A DNA stretch of 64,000 nt from Sulfitobacter sp. S223 (GTDB lineage Bacteria; Pseudomonadota; Alphaproteobacteria; Rhodobacterales; Rhodobacteraceae): the NCBI RefSeq assembly GCF_025143825.1, contig NZ_CP083560.1, positions 3,658,001 through 3,722,000 on the forward strand, read 5' to 3'. The position numbers and the translations under genes are program-made. Positions within the stretch are counted from its first letter, which is position 1, and each line of letters starts with the position of its first letter. Below, piece after piece: positions 10,161 to 18,894 of this stretch. Under the pieces are notes generated by a model. It was given only the letters and a program-made list of their open reading frames with translations. It was not told the DNA's origin and did no database searches.

Positions 10161-11674
10161 GAAAGCAGATTCTCTCCGGTCATTTCGGCGGGCTTATCCA
10201 GCCCCATCAGCGCCAACACTGTGGGCGCAAGATCGGCAAGCCTACCTGCGCGCAGTTGTGAACCTTCAGGCGCGCCAACGACCACCACAGGCACGGGGTT
10301 CAGTGTGTGCGCCGTGTGCGGCCCACCTGTGACTGGGTCTATCATCATTTCGCAATTGCCATGATCCGCCGTAACAATCATGGCACCGCCGACGTTTTCC
10401 AAGGCTTCCAACGCACGACCAAGGCCGACATCGACTGCCTCGCAAGCCGCAATGGCTGCATCCAGATCGCCGGTATGGCCGACCATATCAGGATTGGCGT
10501 AGTTCACGACAATGAGGTCGTAGCGCGCCTCGATTGCTTTCACGAACTGGTCTGTGACCTGCTCACACGACATCTCCGGCTGTAGATCATAGGTTGCAAC
10601 CTTAGGCGAAGCAGGCATTGCGCGATCTTCGCCTGTCTCGGGTTCCTCTGCACCGCCATTCAGAAAGAAGGTGACATGGGGATATTTCTCTGTCTCCGCG
10701 ACACGGAACTGGCGCAGGCCCTTGGCGGCAACCCAAGCGCCCAACGTGTTGATGATCTCTGGCTTGGGATACATCGTGGTCATGTAATCCGCGTGTTGCG
10801 AAGAATATTCTGCCATACCCATCACGGCCGACCAAGCGATAGCATCGCCACGCTCGAAACCGTCAAATTCAGGTGCAGCAAGGGCCGCCATAATCTCTCG
10901 TGCGCGGTCTGCACGGAAATTGAGGCAGAAGAAACCGTCACCATCCTTAGCGCCCGCATAGTCACCGATCACCGCCGGCTTGATAAATTCGTCAAAAACG
11001 TCTTCCGCATAGGATGCTTCCACGGCTGCACGCGCGTTATCAGCGGGCGCGCCCAGCCCTTGTGCAATCGCGCCATATGCCTGAGACACCCGTTCCCAGC
11101 GGTTATCGCGGTCCATCGCGTAATAGCGGCCTGTTATCGTAACAATCCGCGCTGTAGCAGGCAGTACTTCCTCCAGATGCGCCAAATCAGCCAATGCGGA
11201 TTGCGGCGCCACATCACGGCCGTCGGTCAGCGCATGGATCACAACAGGAACTCCTGCGTCATCAAGCGCGCGCACGGCCGCGATCATATGTGAGATATGA
11301 CCATGCACGCCGCCCTGCGACACCAACCCCATCAGATGGGCTGTCCCGCCGGTCTCTTTAAGCGACGCAATAAAATCTTGCATCGGGGCATGAACGGCAA
11401 AGCTTCCCTCTTCGATTGCCAAATCAATCTGTCCCAGATCCATCGCCACGACACGGCCCGCTCCGATGTTGGTGTGCCCCACTTCGGAATTACCCATCTG
11501 CCCCCGAGGAAGCCCAACATCTGGGCCAAAAGTCGTGAGAGTGGCGGCAGGTCCATGCGCCATAAGCCTGTCCATATTGGGCGTATGAGCCAGAAGCGGG
11601 GCATTGCCCTCGGGGCTTGCGCCAATTCCCCAGCCGTCAAGAATACATAATACAACTGGTTTTTGGGATGACAT
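10157..11674 (-). CDS. gpmI: 2,3-bisphosphoglycerate-independent phosphoglycerate mutase
   Basis: This enzyme interconverts 3- and 2-phosphoglycerate in glycolysis and gluconeogenesis. The 505 residues match the iPGM length. The N-terminal VVLCILDGWGIG holds the first metal Asp13, and GQMGNSEVGHTNIGAGR contains the phosphorylated Ser63. The C-terminal metal-binding segments NPDMVGHTG and MIVTADHGNCE are both present. The start at 11674 (MSSQKPVV) was chosen by family alignment; the frame is open to 11782. It is the first gene of a minus-strand operon with envC (ATGA overlap) and ctpA. Confidence 0.96.
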   Translation of the reverse strand: MSSQKPVVLCILDGWGIGASPEGNAPLLAHTPNMDRLMAHGPAATLTTFGPDVGLPRGQMGNSEVGHTNIGAGRVVAMDLGQIDLAIEEGSFAVHAPMQDFIASLKETGGTAHLMGLVSQGGVHGHISHMIAAVRALDDAGVPVVIHALTDGRDVAPQSALADLAHLEEVLPATARIVTITGRYYAMDRDNRWERVSQAYGAIAQGLGAPADNARAAVEASYAEDVFDEFIKPAVIGDYAGAKDGDGFFCLNFRADRAREIMAALAAPEFDGFERGDAIAWSAVMGMAEYSSQHADYMTTMYPKPEIINTLGAWVAAKGLRQFRVAETEKYPHVTFFLNGGAEEPETGEDRAMPASPKVATYDLQPEMSCEQVTDQFVKAIEARYDLIVVNYANPDMVGHTGDLDAAIAACEAVDVGLGRALEALENVGGAMIVTADHGNCEMMIDPVTGGPHTAHTLNPVPVVVVGAPEGSQLRAGRLADLAPTVLALMGLDKPAEMTGENLLS

Positions 11675-12010
11675 GGGCGGTCTGGCTCCGGCACTAATAG
11701 TTTCTTGGCGCCTTGTACCGACCCCGTGGCCGAACGGGAACCATTTTCTGGACAGACCTGATCTGTCGGTGGTTATCTGCAAGAGTGAAAGCTAATCTTT
11801 CTATGGGATCATGATGGCTGTTTGATCATCGGCATGACAAATAGACTCTGGGCCATCGAGACCAAATCAACCATTTATCGGCCTGAAACGTGAGACGCCT
11901 GCATATCTATCCGTTTGGCGCAGACCACCTGTCGCCTCCTCCCCCTTGCCCGCGCGCGCAGCATTGGTCATAACAACGCAAAGCTTACTCCCACGCTCGA
12001 AGGGCCTGAC
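11675..12010. other. Intergenic region between divergent gpmI and zf-CHCC gene
   Basis: These 336 bases must contain the promoters of the gpmI operon (minus) and of the zf-CHCC gene (plus). I see no convincing ORF, RNA gene, terminator or long repeat. The stretch around 11800-11840 holds two similar GATCAT-containing segments, too short to interpret. Confidence 0.5.
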
Positions 12011-12190
12011 ATGACAGCGAACGCACCTGAAACCCGCATCGTAAATACATTCCGCGTGGCCTGTGACGGCGGCGAGGGTGCCTTAGGCCATCCGCGCGTC
12101 TGGCTGCAAATCCCCGCCGACAAAGGTTGGGTGGAATGTGGGTATTGCGATTGCAAGTTCATCCACGAAGACTTTGAAGGCAAAGTCTGA
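12011..12190 (+). CDS. zf-CHCC zinc-finger protein (NDUFS6-like)
   Basis: The 59-residue protein starts at MTANAPETR; the frame is open upstream to 11915 but that extension is low complexity. It carries the CHCC zinc pattern: Cys in RVACDGG, His in [11 protein letters not shown], and the Cys pair in ECGYCDCKF. This family is homologous to mitochondrial complex I subunit NDUFS6, and alphaproteobacterial members are regarded as accessory subunits of NADH dehydrogenase I. No nuo genes are in the window, so the assignment to complex I is from family knowledge alone. It lies 90 bases upstream of polA on the same strand. Confidence 0.88.
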   Translation: MTANAPETRIVNTFRVACDGGEGALGHPRVWLQIPADKGWVECGYCDCKFIHEDFEGKV

Positions 12191-12280
12191 ACTCTATCGC
12201 CAGTTCTTGCGCTTCCCCTCTGGTGACGCCGACTGTGCCATGGCAAAAGAGGGGCCACCGTATTTAGGGAGCGCACGCAC

Positions 12281-15073
12281 ATGGCATTCGGCAAAGGTCA
12301 CCACCTCCATCTGATCGATGGCTCCGCGTTTATATTTCGGGCCTATCACGCCCTGCCTCCGCTGACGCGGAAATCCGACGGGTTGCCGATCGGCGCGGTT
12401 TCCGGCTTTTGCAATATGCTGCAACGTTATGTTGAAGGTAATGCAGGTGGGGACGTGACCCATGTTGCCGTAATCTTTGACAAAGGCTCCCATACCTTCC
12501 GCAACGAGATGTACGACCAGTACAAAGCCAATCGCGAAGCGATGCCAGAAGACCTCCGCCCGCAGATTCCGCTGACGCGTGAAGCCACCATCGCCTTCAA
12601 CATCGCCTGCGAAGAAAAGGAAGGGTATGAGGCCGATGACATCATCGCAACTTTGGCCGTGCAGGCCCGCGAAGCCGGTGGCCGTTGCACCATCATCTCA
12701 TCCGACAAGGACCTGATGCAGCTTGTCGGCGGCGGCGTAGAGATGTTCGATGCGATGAAGAACAACACCATCGATCGCGACGGCGTTCACGCCAAATTCG
12801 GCGTCTTTCCGGAACGGGTAGTAGATGTGCAGGCGCTTGCCGGCGATTCGGTTGATAATGTGCCCGGTGCGCCAGGAATCGGCATCAAAACCGCCGCATT
12901 GCTGATCAACGAATATGGTGATCTTGACGCCTTGCTTGAGCGGGCGAGCGAGATCAAGCAACCTAAGCGCCGTCAAACCCTGATCGACAACGCCGATCAA
13001 ATTCGCCTGTCACGCCAATTGGTGCAACTGGATGAAAAGACGCCGCTGGACTTTACCCTTGATGATCTCGAAGTGCGTGAACCCGACCCGGAAAAACTGA
13101 TGGAGTTCCTCTCCAAGATGGAATTCCGTACGCTGACAAAACGTATCGCCGACGCACTTCATATCGAAGCTCCGGCCATTCCCGAGCCAAAGCCAAGCGC
13201 CGATGCCCCCGAACAAATCGACACCGTTCCGTTCGATCAGGCCATCTATACGATGGTTGGCGATGCGCAGGCCCTGCAGACGTGGATCGATAAAATTTAC
13301 GAACGCGGCTATGTCGCAGTAGACACTGAAACCACCGGCCTGGATGAGATGACAGTCGATCTGGTCGGTATTTCGCTTTGCGTTGAGGCCGGAGAAGCCT
13401 GCTACATCCCGCTGATCCACAAAGCCAACCGCGGCGGTGACCTGTTCGGCTCTGATGATCTGGCAGAGGGGCAGATGGGGCTGGAAGAAGCCCTGCAGAT
13501 GCTCACGCCGATGCTTGAGGACCCATCCATCCTCAAGATTGGTCAGAACATGAAATATGATGCCAAAATCTTTGCACAGATCGGCATCACTGTCGCCCCT
13601 ATCGATGACACCATGCTGATGAGCTATGCCATGCACGCCGGCATTCACGGTCATGGTATGGACACGCTGTCCGAGCGCTATCTCAACCACACCCCTATTC
13701 CGATCAAGCCGCTGCTTGGCTCCGGCAAATCTGCCATTACCTTTGACAAAGTACCGCTGGATCAGGCCGTGCCCTACGCCGCCGAAGATGCGGACATCAC
13801 TCTGCGGCTTTGGCAACAGTTCAAACCCGCCCTGCACCGCGATCAAACCACCCGTGTCTATGAAACGATGGAACGTCCGCTGGTTCCCGTGCTGGCGCAG
13901 ATGGAACGTTACGGCGTGAAGGTCGACCGTGACACACTGAGCCGTATGTCGAACGCATTCGCACAGAAAATGGCCGGTCTCGAAGATGAAATCTACACGC
14001 TTGTCGGTCGCCGTTTCAACGTAGGCTCCCCCGCTCAGGTAGGTGAAGTCCTGTTTGAAGACATGGGCCTTGAGGGCGGAAAGAAGGGCGCGAACGGAAA
14101 GTATTCTACCGGCGCCGACATTCTTGAAGACCTTGCAACCGAACATGATTTCCCGCGCCGAATTCTGGATTGGCGCCAACTGAGCAAGCTCAAATCAACC
14201 TACACAGACGCGTTACAAGACCATATCAACAAAGATACCGGCCGCGTTCATACCTCATATTCCATTACAGGCGCGTCCACTGGGCGCCTCGCCTCGACCG
14301 ATCCAAACCTGCAAAACATCCCGATCCGCAGTGAGGAAGGCCGCCGCATCCGCGAGGCATTTGTGGCGGAAGAAGGCCGCGTATTGGTTGCGCTGGACTA
14401 CTCCCAGATCGAGCTGCGCCTGCTGGCCCATATCGCCGATATTCCTGAACTCAAACAAGCATTCAAAGACGGGCTAGATATCCATGCCATGACCGCCTCC
14501 GAAATGTTTGATGTGCCAATGGACGAAATGACGCCCGATATCCGGCGTCAGGCCAAAGCGATTAATTTTGGCGTTATCTATGGCATTTCCGGTTTTGGCC
14601 TTGCTCGCAATCTGCGCATTCCACGGGCAGAAGCGCAGGGCTTTATCGACCGTTATTTTGAACGTTTCCCCGGCATCCGCACGTATATGGACAAGACCAA
14701 AGCCTTTGCGAAAGAGCATGGCTATGTCCAAACGCTATTTGGTCGCAAGATCAACACTCCTGAAATCGCCTCCAAGGGCCCGCGGGCCGGTTTTGCCGCC
14801 CGCGCCGCGATAAACGCGCCGATCCAAGGCACCGCCGCCGATGTGATCCGTCGTGCAATGATCCGGATGCCTGCCGCAATCGAAGGGATGCCCGCCAAGA
14901 TGCTGCTGCAAGTCCACGATGAATTGCTGTTCGAGGTGGACAAGGGTGCTGAAGATGCTCTCATCAAAGTCGCACGCGACGTGATGGAGAACGCATCTGA
15001 TCCTGTCGTGAAACTGGACGTGAAGCTGAGCGTGGATGCGGGCACTGGCGCGAACTGGGCTGAAGCGCACTAG
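12281..15073 (+). CDS. polA: DNA polymerase I
   Basis: This 930-residue enzyme fills gaps and removes RNA primers in replication and repair. Residues 1-290 are the 5'-3' exonuclease (FEN-like) domain (HLIDGSAFIFRAYHAL; YEADDIIATLA; GVPGAPGIG-type helix-hairpin-helix). Residues about 315-510 form the 3'-5' proofreading domain, with catalytic Asp348 and Glu350 intact in VAVDTETTGLD, so proofreading is expected. The polymerase domain shows motif A (VALDYSQIELRLLAHIAD), the O-helix (RRQAKAINFGVIYGISGFGL) and motif C (LLQVHDELLFEV). AGGGAG at 12267 supports the ATG at 12281. Confidence 0.98.
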   Translation: MAFGKGHHLHLIDGSAFIFRAYHALPPLTRKSDGLPIGAVSGFCNMLQRYVEGNAGGDVTHVAVIFDKGSHTFRNEMYDQYKANREAMPEDLRPQIPLTREATIAFNIACEEKEGYEADDIIATLAVQAREAGGRCTIISSDKDLMQLVGGGVEMFDAMKNNTIDRDGVHAKFGVFPERVVDVQALAGDSVDNVPGAPGIGIKTAALLINEYGDLDALLERASEIKQPKRRQTLIDNADQIRLSRQLVQLDEKTPLDFTLDDLEVREPDPEKLMEFLSKMEFRTLTKRIADALHIEAPAIPEPKPSADAPEQIDTVPFDQAIYTMVGDAQALQTWIDKIYERGYVAVDTETTGLDEMTVDLVGISLCVEAGEACYIPLIHKANRGGDLFGSDDLAEGQMGLEEALQMLTPMLEDPSILKIGQNMKYDAKIFAQIGITVAPIDDTMLMSYAMHAGIHGHGMDTLSERYLNHTPIPIKPLLGSGKSAITFDKVPLDQAVPYAAEDADITLRLWQQFKPALHRDQTTRVYETMERPLVPVLAQMERYGVKVDRDTLSRMSNAFAQKMAGLEDEIYTLVGRRFNVGSPAQVGEVLFEDMGLEGGKKGANGKYSTGADILEDLATEHDFPRRILDWRQLSKLKSTYTDALQDHINKDTGRVHTSYSITGASTGRLASTDPNLQNIPIRSEEGRRIREAFVAEEGRVLVALDYSQIELRLLAHIADIPELKQAFKDGLDIHAMTASEMFDVPMDEMTPDIRRQAKAINFGVIYGISGFGLARNLRIPRAEAQGFIDRYFERFPGIRTYMDKTKAFAKEHGYVQTLFGRKINTPEIASKGPRAGFAARAAINAPIQGTAADVIRRAMIRMPAAIEGMPAKMLLQVHDELLFEVDKGAEDALIKVARDVMENASDPVVKLDVKLSVDAGTGANWAEAH

Positions 15074-15237
15074 GGCTACAGACGTAGGTTGTGTGAAAAT
15101 CTGTCACCAATTACAGCAGAAGTGGCCACTCACATGCGGAGCGGCCCAACCTCATGCCGTCACCACTTTGAAACGTGCCTGTTTGAGGGATCGTATATCC
15201 CCTCTAAGCTAGATTGATAGCTATCTTTGCAACCACG

Positions 15238-15465
15238 CTAAGCCGGACGCACCAGCAGCGCCACAAGGCGGCGCGTCACAGGTGCAATGACCAACACGAC
15301 CGGAAAGGCCACACCCCAGCTAACCAGCCATGCCGATGTCCAAGCAGGCAGAAACGCGTCTGCCGCATCCAGCGCCCGAAAAGTCGCAATGCCAGAAACG
15401 ATGCTGGACATTAGGCCGGACAGAATAAGGCCGAACACAATCGGCGCAAAACGTGCAGGGATCAT
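15238..15465 (-). CDS. DUF2798 small membrane protein
   Basis: The 75-residue product has two transmembrane helices (FAPIVFGLILSGLMSSIVSG and LVSWGVAFPVVLVIAPVTRR) and the R-F-A-P...GLxxSGxMS pattern of DUF2798. Function is unknown for the family. The start at 15465 gives an ATGA overlap with the upstream hydroxypyruvate isomerase-like gene and is preferred over the ATG at 15480. It is the last gene of the DUF1285-small ORF-hyi set. Confidence 0.85.
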   Translation of the reverse strand: MIPARFAPIVFGLILSGLMSSIVSGIATFRALDAADAFLPAWTSAWLVSWGVAFPVVLVIAPVTRRLVALLVRPA

Positions 15466-16217
15466 AGTAGCTTCATCCAATCAAGAGTAGCGTTTGTATT
15501 CGGACCGGGCGTGTACTCTCCACTTACCCAGCCGTCATACCCTGTGTCACGCATTACGGCAAAAAGCGCGTTAAAGTCCACAGTGCCGCTACCCGGTGAA
15601 CTACGGTCCGGCGCGTCGCCCACTTGGACATGTACGATCAAATCGCGGTAAGATTTGAACACTGAGACCGCGTCCCCATGAATCATTTGCGCATGAAAAC
15701 TGTCAAACTGAAGCCGTATATTTGGCGCGTCTACAGCGGCAATAATCTCGGCGGCCAGAGCGTAATCATTCAGAAAATACCCCGGTTGTGATTGCGGGCA
15801 AAGTGGCTCTAACGTCAGAGTAATTCCCTCTGGCGCAGCCTTACTGGCCAATCGTAGATTACTGATGACCCGCTGCTTTGCCTCCTCACCCACGGCATTT
15901 CCCGTCATCACGTGGATCATTGGTACGCGCAATTCCTGCGCATAGCGATACGCACGGCGCATATCGTAGGCGAACCGCTCTTCGGCACCTTCCACCGCAG
16001 AAAAGCCGCGAAGCCCGCCAGTGTAATTGGGCGGCGGTGCGTTGATCAGCACCATCTTCAATCCCCCGCGCACCAATGCGCGGCGCGTTTCCGTCGCAGC
16101 GACGTCATATGGGAACAAAACCTCTACCCCATTAAAACCTGCCATTGCCGCTGCATCAAAACGATCAAGATAGGGAAGTTCGGGCCACAAGTGGCTAAGG
16201 TTGGCCGCGGCTTTCAT
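15462..16217 (-). CDS. hyi: Hydroxypyruvate isomerase-like TIM-barrel protein
   Basis: The 251-residue protein belongs to the xylose-isomerase-like TIM barrel superfamily. Typical family segments are visible: NLSHLWPELPYLDRF at the N-terminus, FNGVEVLFPYD, LTLEPLCPQSQPGYFL (metal Glu), LQFDSFHAQ (metal Asp and His), VQVGDAPDRSSPGSG and SGEYTPG. Hydroxypyruvate isomerases convert hydroxypyruvate and tartronate semialdehyde in glyoxylate metabolism, but close relatives include other sugar isomerases and 2-oxo-tetronate isomerase, so the substrate is not certain. No glyoxylate carboligase is nearby. It starts by ATGA overlap with a 39-aa ORF and ends by ATGA overlap with the DUF2798 gene. Confidence 0.85.
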   Translation of the reverse strand: MKAAANLSHLWPELPYLDRFDAAAMAGFNGVEVLFPYDVAATETRRALVRGGLKMVLINAPPPNYTGGLRGFSAVEGAEERFAYDMRRAYRYAQELRVPMIHVMTGNAVGEEAKQRVISNLRLASKAAPEGITLTLEPLCPQSQPGYFLNDYALAAEIIAAVDAPNIRLQFDSFHAQMIHGDAVSVFKSYRDLIVHVQVGDAPDRSSPGSGTVDFNALFAVMRDTGYDGWVSGEYTPGPNTNATLDWMKLL

Positions 16218-16333
16218 TGAGCTGCTCCTGTATCAATACTGGCCCCAAGCGAACCATCAGGTGCGAGCAAAGGTTTGCACTCTACCCTCACACTTGCCGC
16301 CATTCCGGCGGCGAACTGACGAAACGGGCGCAT
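16214..16333 (-). CDS. Small ORF (39 aa) coupled between DUF1285 and hyi
   Basis: A short frame begins ATG at 16333, two bases after the DUF1285 stop, with GGAGG seven bases upstream, and ends TGA at 16214 overlapping the hyi ATG (ATGA). The product starts MRPFRQFAAGMAAS and contains one Cys. It has no membrane span and no recognisable family. The strong ribosome-binding site and exact coupling at both ends argue for translation, either as a small protein or as a coupling device for hyi. Conservation was not tested. Confidence 0.5.
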   Translation of the reverse strand: MRPFRQFAAGMAASVRVECKPLLAPDGSLGASIDTGAAQ

Positions 16334-16335
16334 GT

Positions 16336-16920
16336 TCACGCCTCCGTCGGCAGATCCTCGGAAGGAATGATTCCAAAGAAAGCACCACCTGACCAGACAC
16401 CAAACCACCCGTCATGGTGGACCCCCAAATCAACCAGCCTGTAAAAGCTTTTGCGATCAATCAGCGCCTCAAGATTGCGGCGAATGCGAACATAGGGCGA
16501 AGGCTCTCCGCTTTGTGGATCGCGGACAAACCGCAACGGTGCGTCCGGACCAGCCTCAGACACATCGTCGAGGTTGGTGGTGAAAGTCAGCTGCTGTGCC
16601 TCCCCCTCGCCCGCAACATCGAAATCAACGGCAACAAAGGGCGCGTCATGCACACGAATTCCCACCTTCTCTACCGGCGTCACAAGGAAGTATTTGTCCT
16701 CCTCGCGGATCAGAATCGACGCAAAGAGCTTGACCAGTCCGTGCCGTCCGATGGGGGTACCTTCGTAAAACCACGTACCATCACGGCGAATTTCCATATC
16801 GATATCGCCGCAAAACGGTGGATTCCATTTTTCAACAGGCGGTAATCCGCGTGATTTGGCTGCTTTTATGGACTCCGCAAGGCTTTGCGCTGAAGGGGTA
16901 ACGGTTTTTTGTCCACTCAT
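16336..16920 (-). CDS. DUF1285 family protein
   Basis: The product is 194 residues from the ATG at 16920 (MSGQKTV); an ATG at 16932 would add four residues, and GAGGAA sits closer to that one, so the start is uncertain. The frame shows the family core: GLPPVEKWNPPFCGDIDM, then RDGTWFYEGTPIGRHGLVKLF and VTPVEKVGIRVHDAPF. The fold is known from structural genomics; the function is not established. It is cytoplasmic by sequence, with no signal peptide. It is divergent from moxR, with about 70 bases shared between them, and is followed by the 39-aa ORF and hyi. Confidence 0.85.
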   Translation of the reverse strand: MSGQKTVTPSAQSLAESIKAAKSRGLPPVEKWNPPFCGDIDMEIRRDGTWFYEGTPIGRHGLVKLFASILIREEDKYFLVTPVEKVGIRVHDAPFVAVDFDVAGEGEAQQLTFTTNLDDVSEAGPDAPLRFVRDPQSGEPSPYVRIRRNLEALIDRKSFYRLVDLGVHHDGWFGVWSGGAFFGIIPSEDLPTEA

Positions 16921-16990
16921 TGCTTTTGCCATTTCCTCAGTTCGAGATACACTTACATGGTATAGATATAACCTGCACAGCGGAGAAGTC

Positions 16991-18016
16991 ATGACCCAAG
17001 CCGAGATTCAAGCAGCCGAAGATATGGTCGAACAGATCGAAGCCTTGGGCGAAAAGCTGGGTGAGGCGCGGAAATCCATCACCGCGCGCTTTATCGGGCA
17101 AGAACGCGTGGTCGAGCTGACGCTAACAGCTTTGCTTTGTGGCGGGCATGGTTTGTTGGTCGGTTTACCCGGTTTGGGTAAAACGCGTCTTGTTGAGACA
17201 CTGAGCACAGTCATGGGGCTGGACGGCAAGCGCGTGCAATTCACCCCAGACCTGATGCCCGCAGACATCCTTGGCTCTGAAGTTCTGGACACGGACGCCA
17301 ATGGCAACCGAAACTTTCGCTTCATTGAAGGGCCTATATTCTGTCAGCTGTTGATGGCGGACGAAATCAACCGTGCTTCGCCGCGGACCCAATCCGCGCT
17401 GTTGCAGGCCATGCAGGAAAAAACAGTCACTGTTGCGGGGCAAAACAGGGCTCTTGGCACACCCTTCCATGTTTTGGCTACGCAAAACCCGATTGAGCAG
17501 GAAGGCACATACCCCCTTCCCGAGGCGCAGTTGGACCGCTTTCTGGTACAAATTGACATCGAATATCCAGATCGTGAGACAGAGCGTGACATCCTGATCG
17601 CAACCACAGGAGAGGCCGAGGCGCAATCAGTGGAGGTTTTCACCGCAGGTGAGCTTCTGGACGCCCAGCGTTTGCTACGCCGGATGCCTGTCGGCGAAAG
17701 TGTTGTCGAAATGATCCTCGATCTTGTACGCGCCTTCCGCCCAGAAGAACCTGGCGTAAGCGCGCGTGTGAAAGAAACCGTTGCATGGGGCCCCGGCCCG
17801 CGTGCCGCCCAAGCATTGATGCTGGCCGTGCGCGCGCGGGCTCTTTTGCAGGGCCGCCTGGCGCCATCCGCTGAGGATGTCATTGATATGGCACGCCCTG
17901 TCCTGACGCATCGCATGGCGCTGAACTTTGCAGCACGTGCGCGCGGCGACAGCCTATCCGCACTGATTGACGAAACAGCCGCAGCGCTGGCAACGCCAAA
18001 AGCCGCCGTCGCGTGA
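16991..18016 (+). CDS. MoxR family AAA+ ATPase
   Basis: The product is 341 residues from the ATG at 16991 (GGAGAAG just upstream); the open frame to 16856 overlaps the divergent gene and is rejected. Walker A is GLPGLGKTRLVE and Walker B is LLMADEINRASPR, followed by the MoxR-typical QSALLQAMQEKTVTVAG and ATQNPIEQEGTYPLPEAQLDRF. MoxR ATPases act with von Willebrand factor A (VWA) proteins as chaperones that insert metals or cofactors or remodel complexes. The three genes that follow overlap by four bases each, so the four probably form one functional unit at the inner membrane. Confidence 0.95.
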   Translation: MTQAEIQAAEDMVEQIEALGEKLGEARKSITARFIGQERVVELTLTALLCGGHGLLVGLPGLGKTRLVETLSTVMGLDGKRVQFTPDLMPADILGSEVLDTDANGNRNFRFIEGPIFCQLLMADEINRASPRTQSALLQAMQEKTVTVAGQNRALGTPFHVLATQNPIEQEGTYPLPEAQLDRFLVQIDIEYPDRETERDILIATTGEAEAQSVEVFTAGELLDAQRLLRRMPVGESVVEMILDLVRAFRPEEPGVSARVKETVAWGPGPRAAQALMLAVRARALLQGRLAPSAEDVIDMARPVLTHRMALNFAARARGDSLSALIDETAAALATPKAAVA

Positions 18017-18894
18017 GCGATCCCCTGTCCTTACGTGCCGGAGCAGAGACCGAAGCTGCCGCCTTTCCAGACCTATTGGCAAGGGCAGAGCATTTGGCAG
18101 GTGCAGTCTTGTTGGGCGCGCATGGCCGACGCCGCGCAGGGGCTGGGGATGATTTCTGGCAGTACCGTCCAGCGCAGGTGGGTGACAGTCGCCGTGCGAT
18201 TGATTACCGCCGCTCTGCCAGAGGCGACACTGAATTTGTACGCGAACGAGAATGGCAGATCGCACAATCCGTCATGCTTTGGGTCGATCAGGGTGCATCG
18301 ATGCGGTTTTCGTCATCGGACAAATTTCCGCAAAAAATTGACCGTGCGCGCCTGTTGGGTCTGGCTGTTGCGATCCTTTTAAATCGTGGGGGCGAACGTG
18401 TGGGTCTTACCGGCACAGAGCTACCTCCCCGCGCGGGGCGCCCGCAGATCATGTCCTTGGCACAGATGTTTTGTCGCGATGACACGGCTGACTACGCACC
18501 ACCAGAGCACCGCGCGATGATACCCCATGCCCGTGCTTTGTTTATCTCTGATTTCATGGGTGATCTGGACGGGGTGCGTACCGCCCTTACCAAAGCGGCA
18601 GACCGTGGGGTGCGCGGCGTGCTGTGCCATGTGCTTGACCCCGCCGAAGAGGCGTTTCCTTTCACGGGCCGCACGGTTTTCCAAAGCATGGGCGGCACGC
18701 TTAGCCATGAAACCTTGAAGGCAAGCGACCTCAAAGAACGGTATATGGAGCGGCTAGCAGAGCGTAAGGCAGAGCTGGAATCGTTATGTAATCTGACCGG
18801 TTGGCGCTATGGCCTGCATCACACCAACACCACCGCACAAGCGGGTCTGTTGTGGCTCTATGGTGCGTTAGACGCAAAGGCGGTGGCGGCATGA
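18013..18894 (+). CDS. DUF58 domain protein
   Basis: The 293-residue product starts with GTG overlapping the moxR stop (GTGA). The DUF58 signature is clear: RPAQVGDSRRAIDYRRSARG followed by FVREREWQIAQSVMLWVDQG, the latter resembling the start of a VWA fold with a D-x-G-x-S-like variant (DQGAS). No membrane span is evident. DUF58 proteins pair almost universally with MoxR ATPases and are thought to be their substrate-recognition partners. The stop overlaps the next gene by ATGA. Confidence 0.93.
   Translation: MSDPLSLRAGAETEAAAFPDLLARAEHLAGAVLLGAHGRRRAGAGDDFWQYRPAQVGDSRRAIDYRRSARGDTEFVREREWQIAQSVMLWVDQGASMRFSSSDKFPQKIDRARLLGLAVAILLNRGGERVGLTGTELPPRAGRPQIMSLAQMFCRDDTADYAPPEHRAMIPHARALFISDFMGDLDGVRTALTKAADRGVRGVLCHVLDPAEEAFPFTGRTVFQSMGGTLSHETLKASDLKERYMERLAERKAELESLCNLTGWRYGLHHTNTTAQAGLLWLYGALDAKAVAA

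Noticed and set aside
13010..14179. 389-residue open frame antisense to polA
   Set aside because: It lies wholly within the well-supported polA, has no ribosome-binding site and its composition (many His, Gln, Arg) is that of a reverse-frame shadow in GC-rich DNA.
15074..15237. Possible polA terminator around GGCC-containing repeats near 15125-15150
   Set aside because: The arms are only four bases and no T-run follows, so it is not supportable.
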